Below are positions 36,318 through 36,382 of a stretch of DNA of 36,382 bases, in pieces. Position 1 is the stretch's first letter. Every line of letters begins with the position of its first letter. Where the stretch lies: NCBI GenBank assembly GCA_009843735.1, contig VYCW01000088.1, positions 1 through 36,382 on the forward strand, in the 5' to 3' direction. Origin of the DNA: Acidimicrobiaceae bacterium (lineage in GTDB: Bacteria; Actinomycetota; Acidimicrobiia; Acidimicrobiales; Aldehydirespiratoraceae). Under the pieces are notes generated by a model. That model did no database searches, was not told the DNA's origin, and saw only the letters and a program-made list of their open reading frames with translations. The position numbers and the translations under genes were made by a program.

Positions 36318-36382
36318 CTACTTGCGCCGCTGATGCCGGGTGCGCCGAAGCATCTTCTTGTGCTTCTTCTTGCGCATGCGCT
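36318..36382 (-). CDS. Small basic ribosomal protein, bS22/AURKAIP1-COX24-like (partial)
   Basis: Read on the minus strand, the window edge encodes the last 20 complete residues of a very basic protein, RMRKKKHKKMLRRTRHQRRK, ending at TAG (36320-36318). This matches the C-terminus of the AURKAIP1/COX24-domain proteins of actinobacteria (mycobacterial bS22, about 33 residues, KKHRKLLRRTR core). The start is outside the window. It converges on ispE with 39 bases between stops; that gap holds only a weak five-bp hairpin (36295-36312). Confidence 0.82.
   Translation of the reverse strand, partial: RMRKKKHKKMLRRTRHQRRK

Noticed and set aside
1..36382. tRNA, rRNA, insertion sequences or prophage genes
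   Set aside because: None was recognised by eye on either strand; the gaps are too short or lack the expected structures. A tRNA scan could still change this.

Overview
The window is about 36.4 kb of GC-rich bacterial DNA with almost no non-coding space; the largest gene-free gap is about 190 bases. Gene content and order point to a high-GC actinobacterium. The layout recA-miaB-miaA-dapF-hflX ... lexA/LysM and rsmI-metG-tatD-rpf-rsmA(ksgA)-ispE matches the mycobacterial core layout as I remember it. The small ribosomal proteins resembling bL37 and bS22, an Rpf-type muralytic protein, an acyl-ACP desaturase and LexA boxes of the GAAC-N4-GTTC type agree with this. A deep-branching, possibly marine class such as Acidimicrobiia is a guess from style, not proven here.

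Region 1 (1-8132, plus strand): the recA 3' end, two tRNA-A37 modification genes (miaB, miaA), dapF, the ribosome-associated GTPase hflX, then dapC-dapD-dapE. These four dap genes supply the succinylase branch to diaminopimelate, used for lysine and cell wall. Region 2 (8159-10217): lexA and a divergent LysM membrane protein share an intergenic region with four LexA-box-like palindromes, so this is the SOS regulator and a probable SOS-induced division inhibitor. A RibD-C-type reductase follows. Region 3 (10396-17868): the B12-dependent ribonucleotide reductase nrdJ, two NTF2/SnoaL-like proteins, a BrkB/YihY membrane protein, a DmdC-like acyl-CoA dehydrogenase and lgt.

Region 4 (17894-25564, minus strand) is the accessory block. 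In transcription order it holds a DCC-family thiol protein, a PHP metal-dependent hydrolase with a HhH motif, a BMP-type (nucleoside-type) ABC importer (lipoprotein, double ATPase, two permeases) and a PhyH/PHYHD1-like Fe(II)/2-oxoglutarate dioxygenase. The importer plus dioxygenase is the most interesting candidate system here: import of a nucleoside-like compound coupled to its oxidation. The lipoprotein also carries a His/Asp-rich tandem repeat.

Region 5 (25622-36382): a 29-aa bL37-like ribosomal protein, the ATPase ychF, an acyl-ACP desaturase, a DUF192 protein, then rsmI, metG, tatD, an Rpf-domain protein, rsmA and ispE. An orphan form-II CoxL-like molybdopterin subunit lies inverted between rsmA and ispE. 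The window closes with the 3' end of a bS22-like gene.

Two sequence themes run through the window. Many start codons lack a Shine-Dalgarno site but have a TANNNT (-10) hexamer 6-9 bases upstream, which predicts leaderless mRNAs and helps decide several starts. In three places the TAG stop codon of the upstream gene is itself the first half of the next gene's -10 hexamer. No intrinsic terminator with a T tract was seen anywhere, including at six convergent gene ends that are nearly touching or overlapping. No tRNA, rRNA, CRISPR or insertion sequence was recognised.
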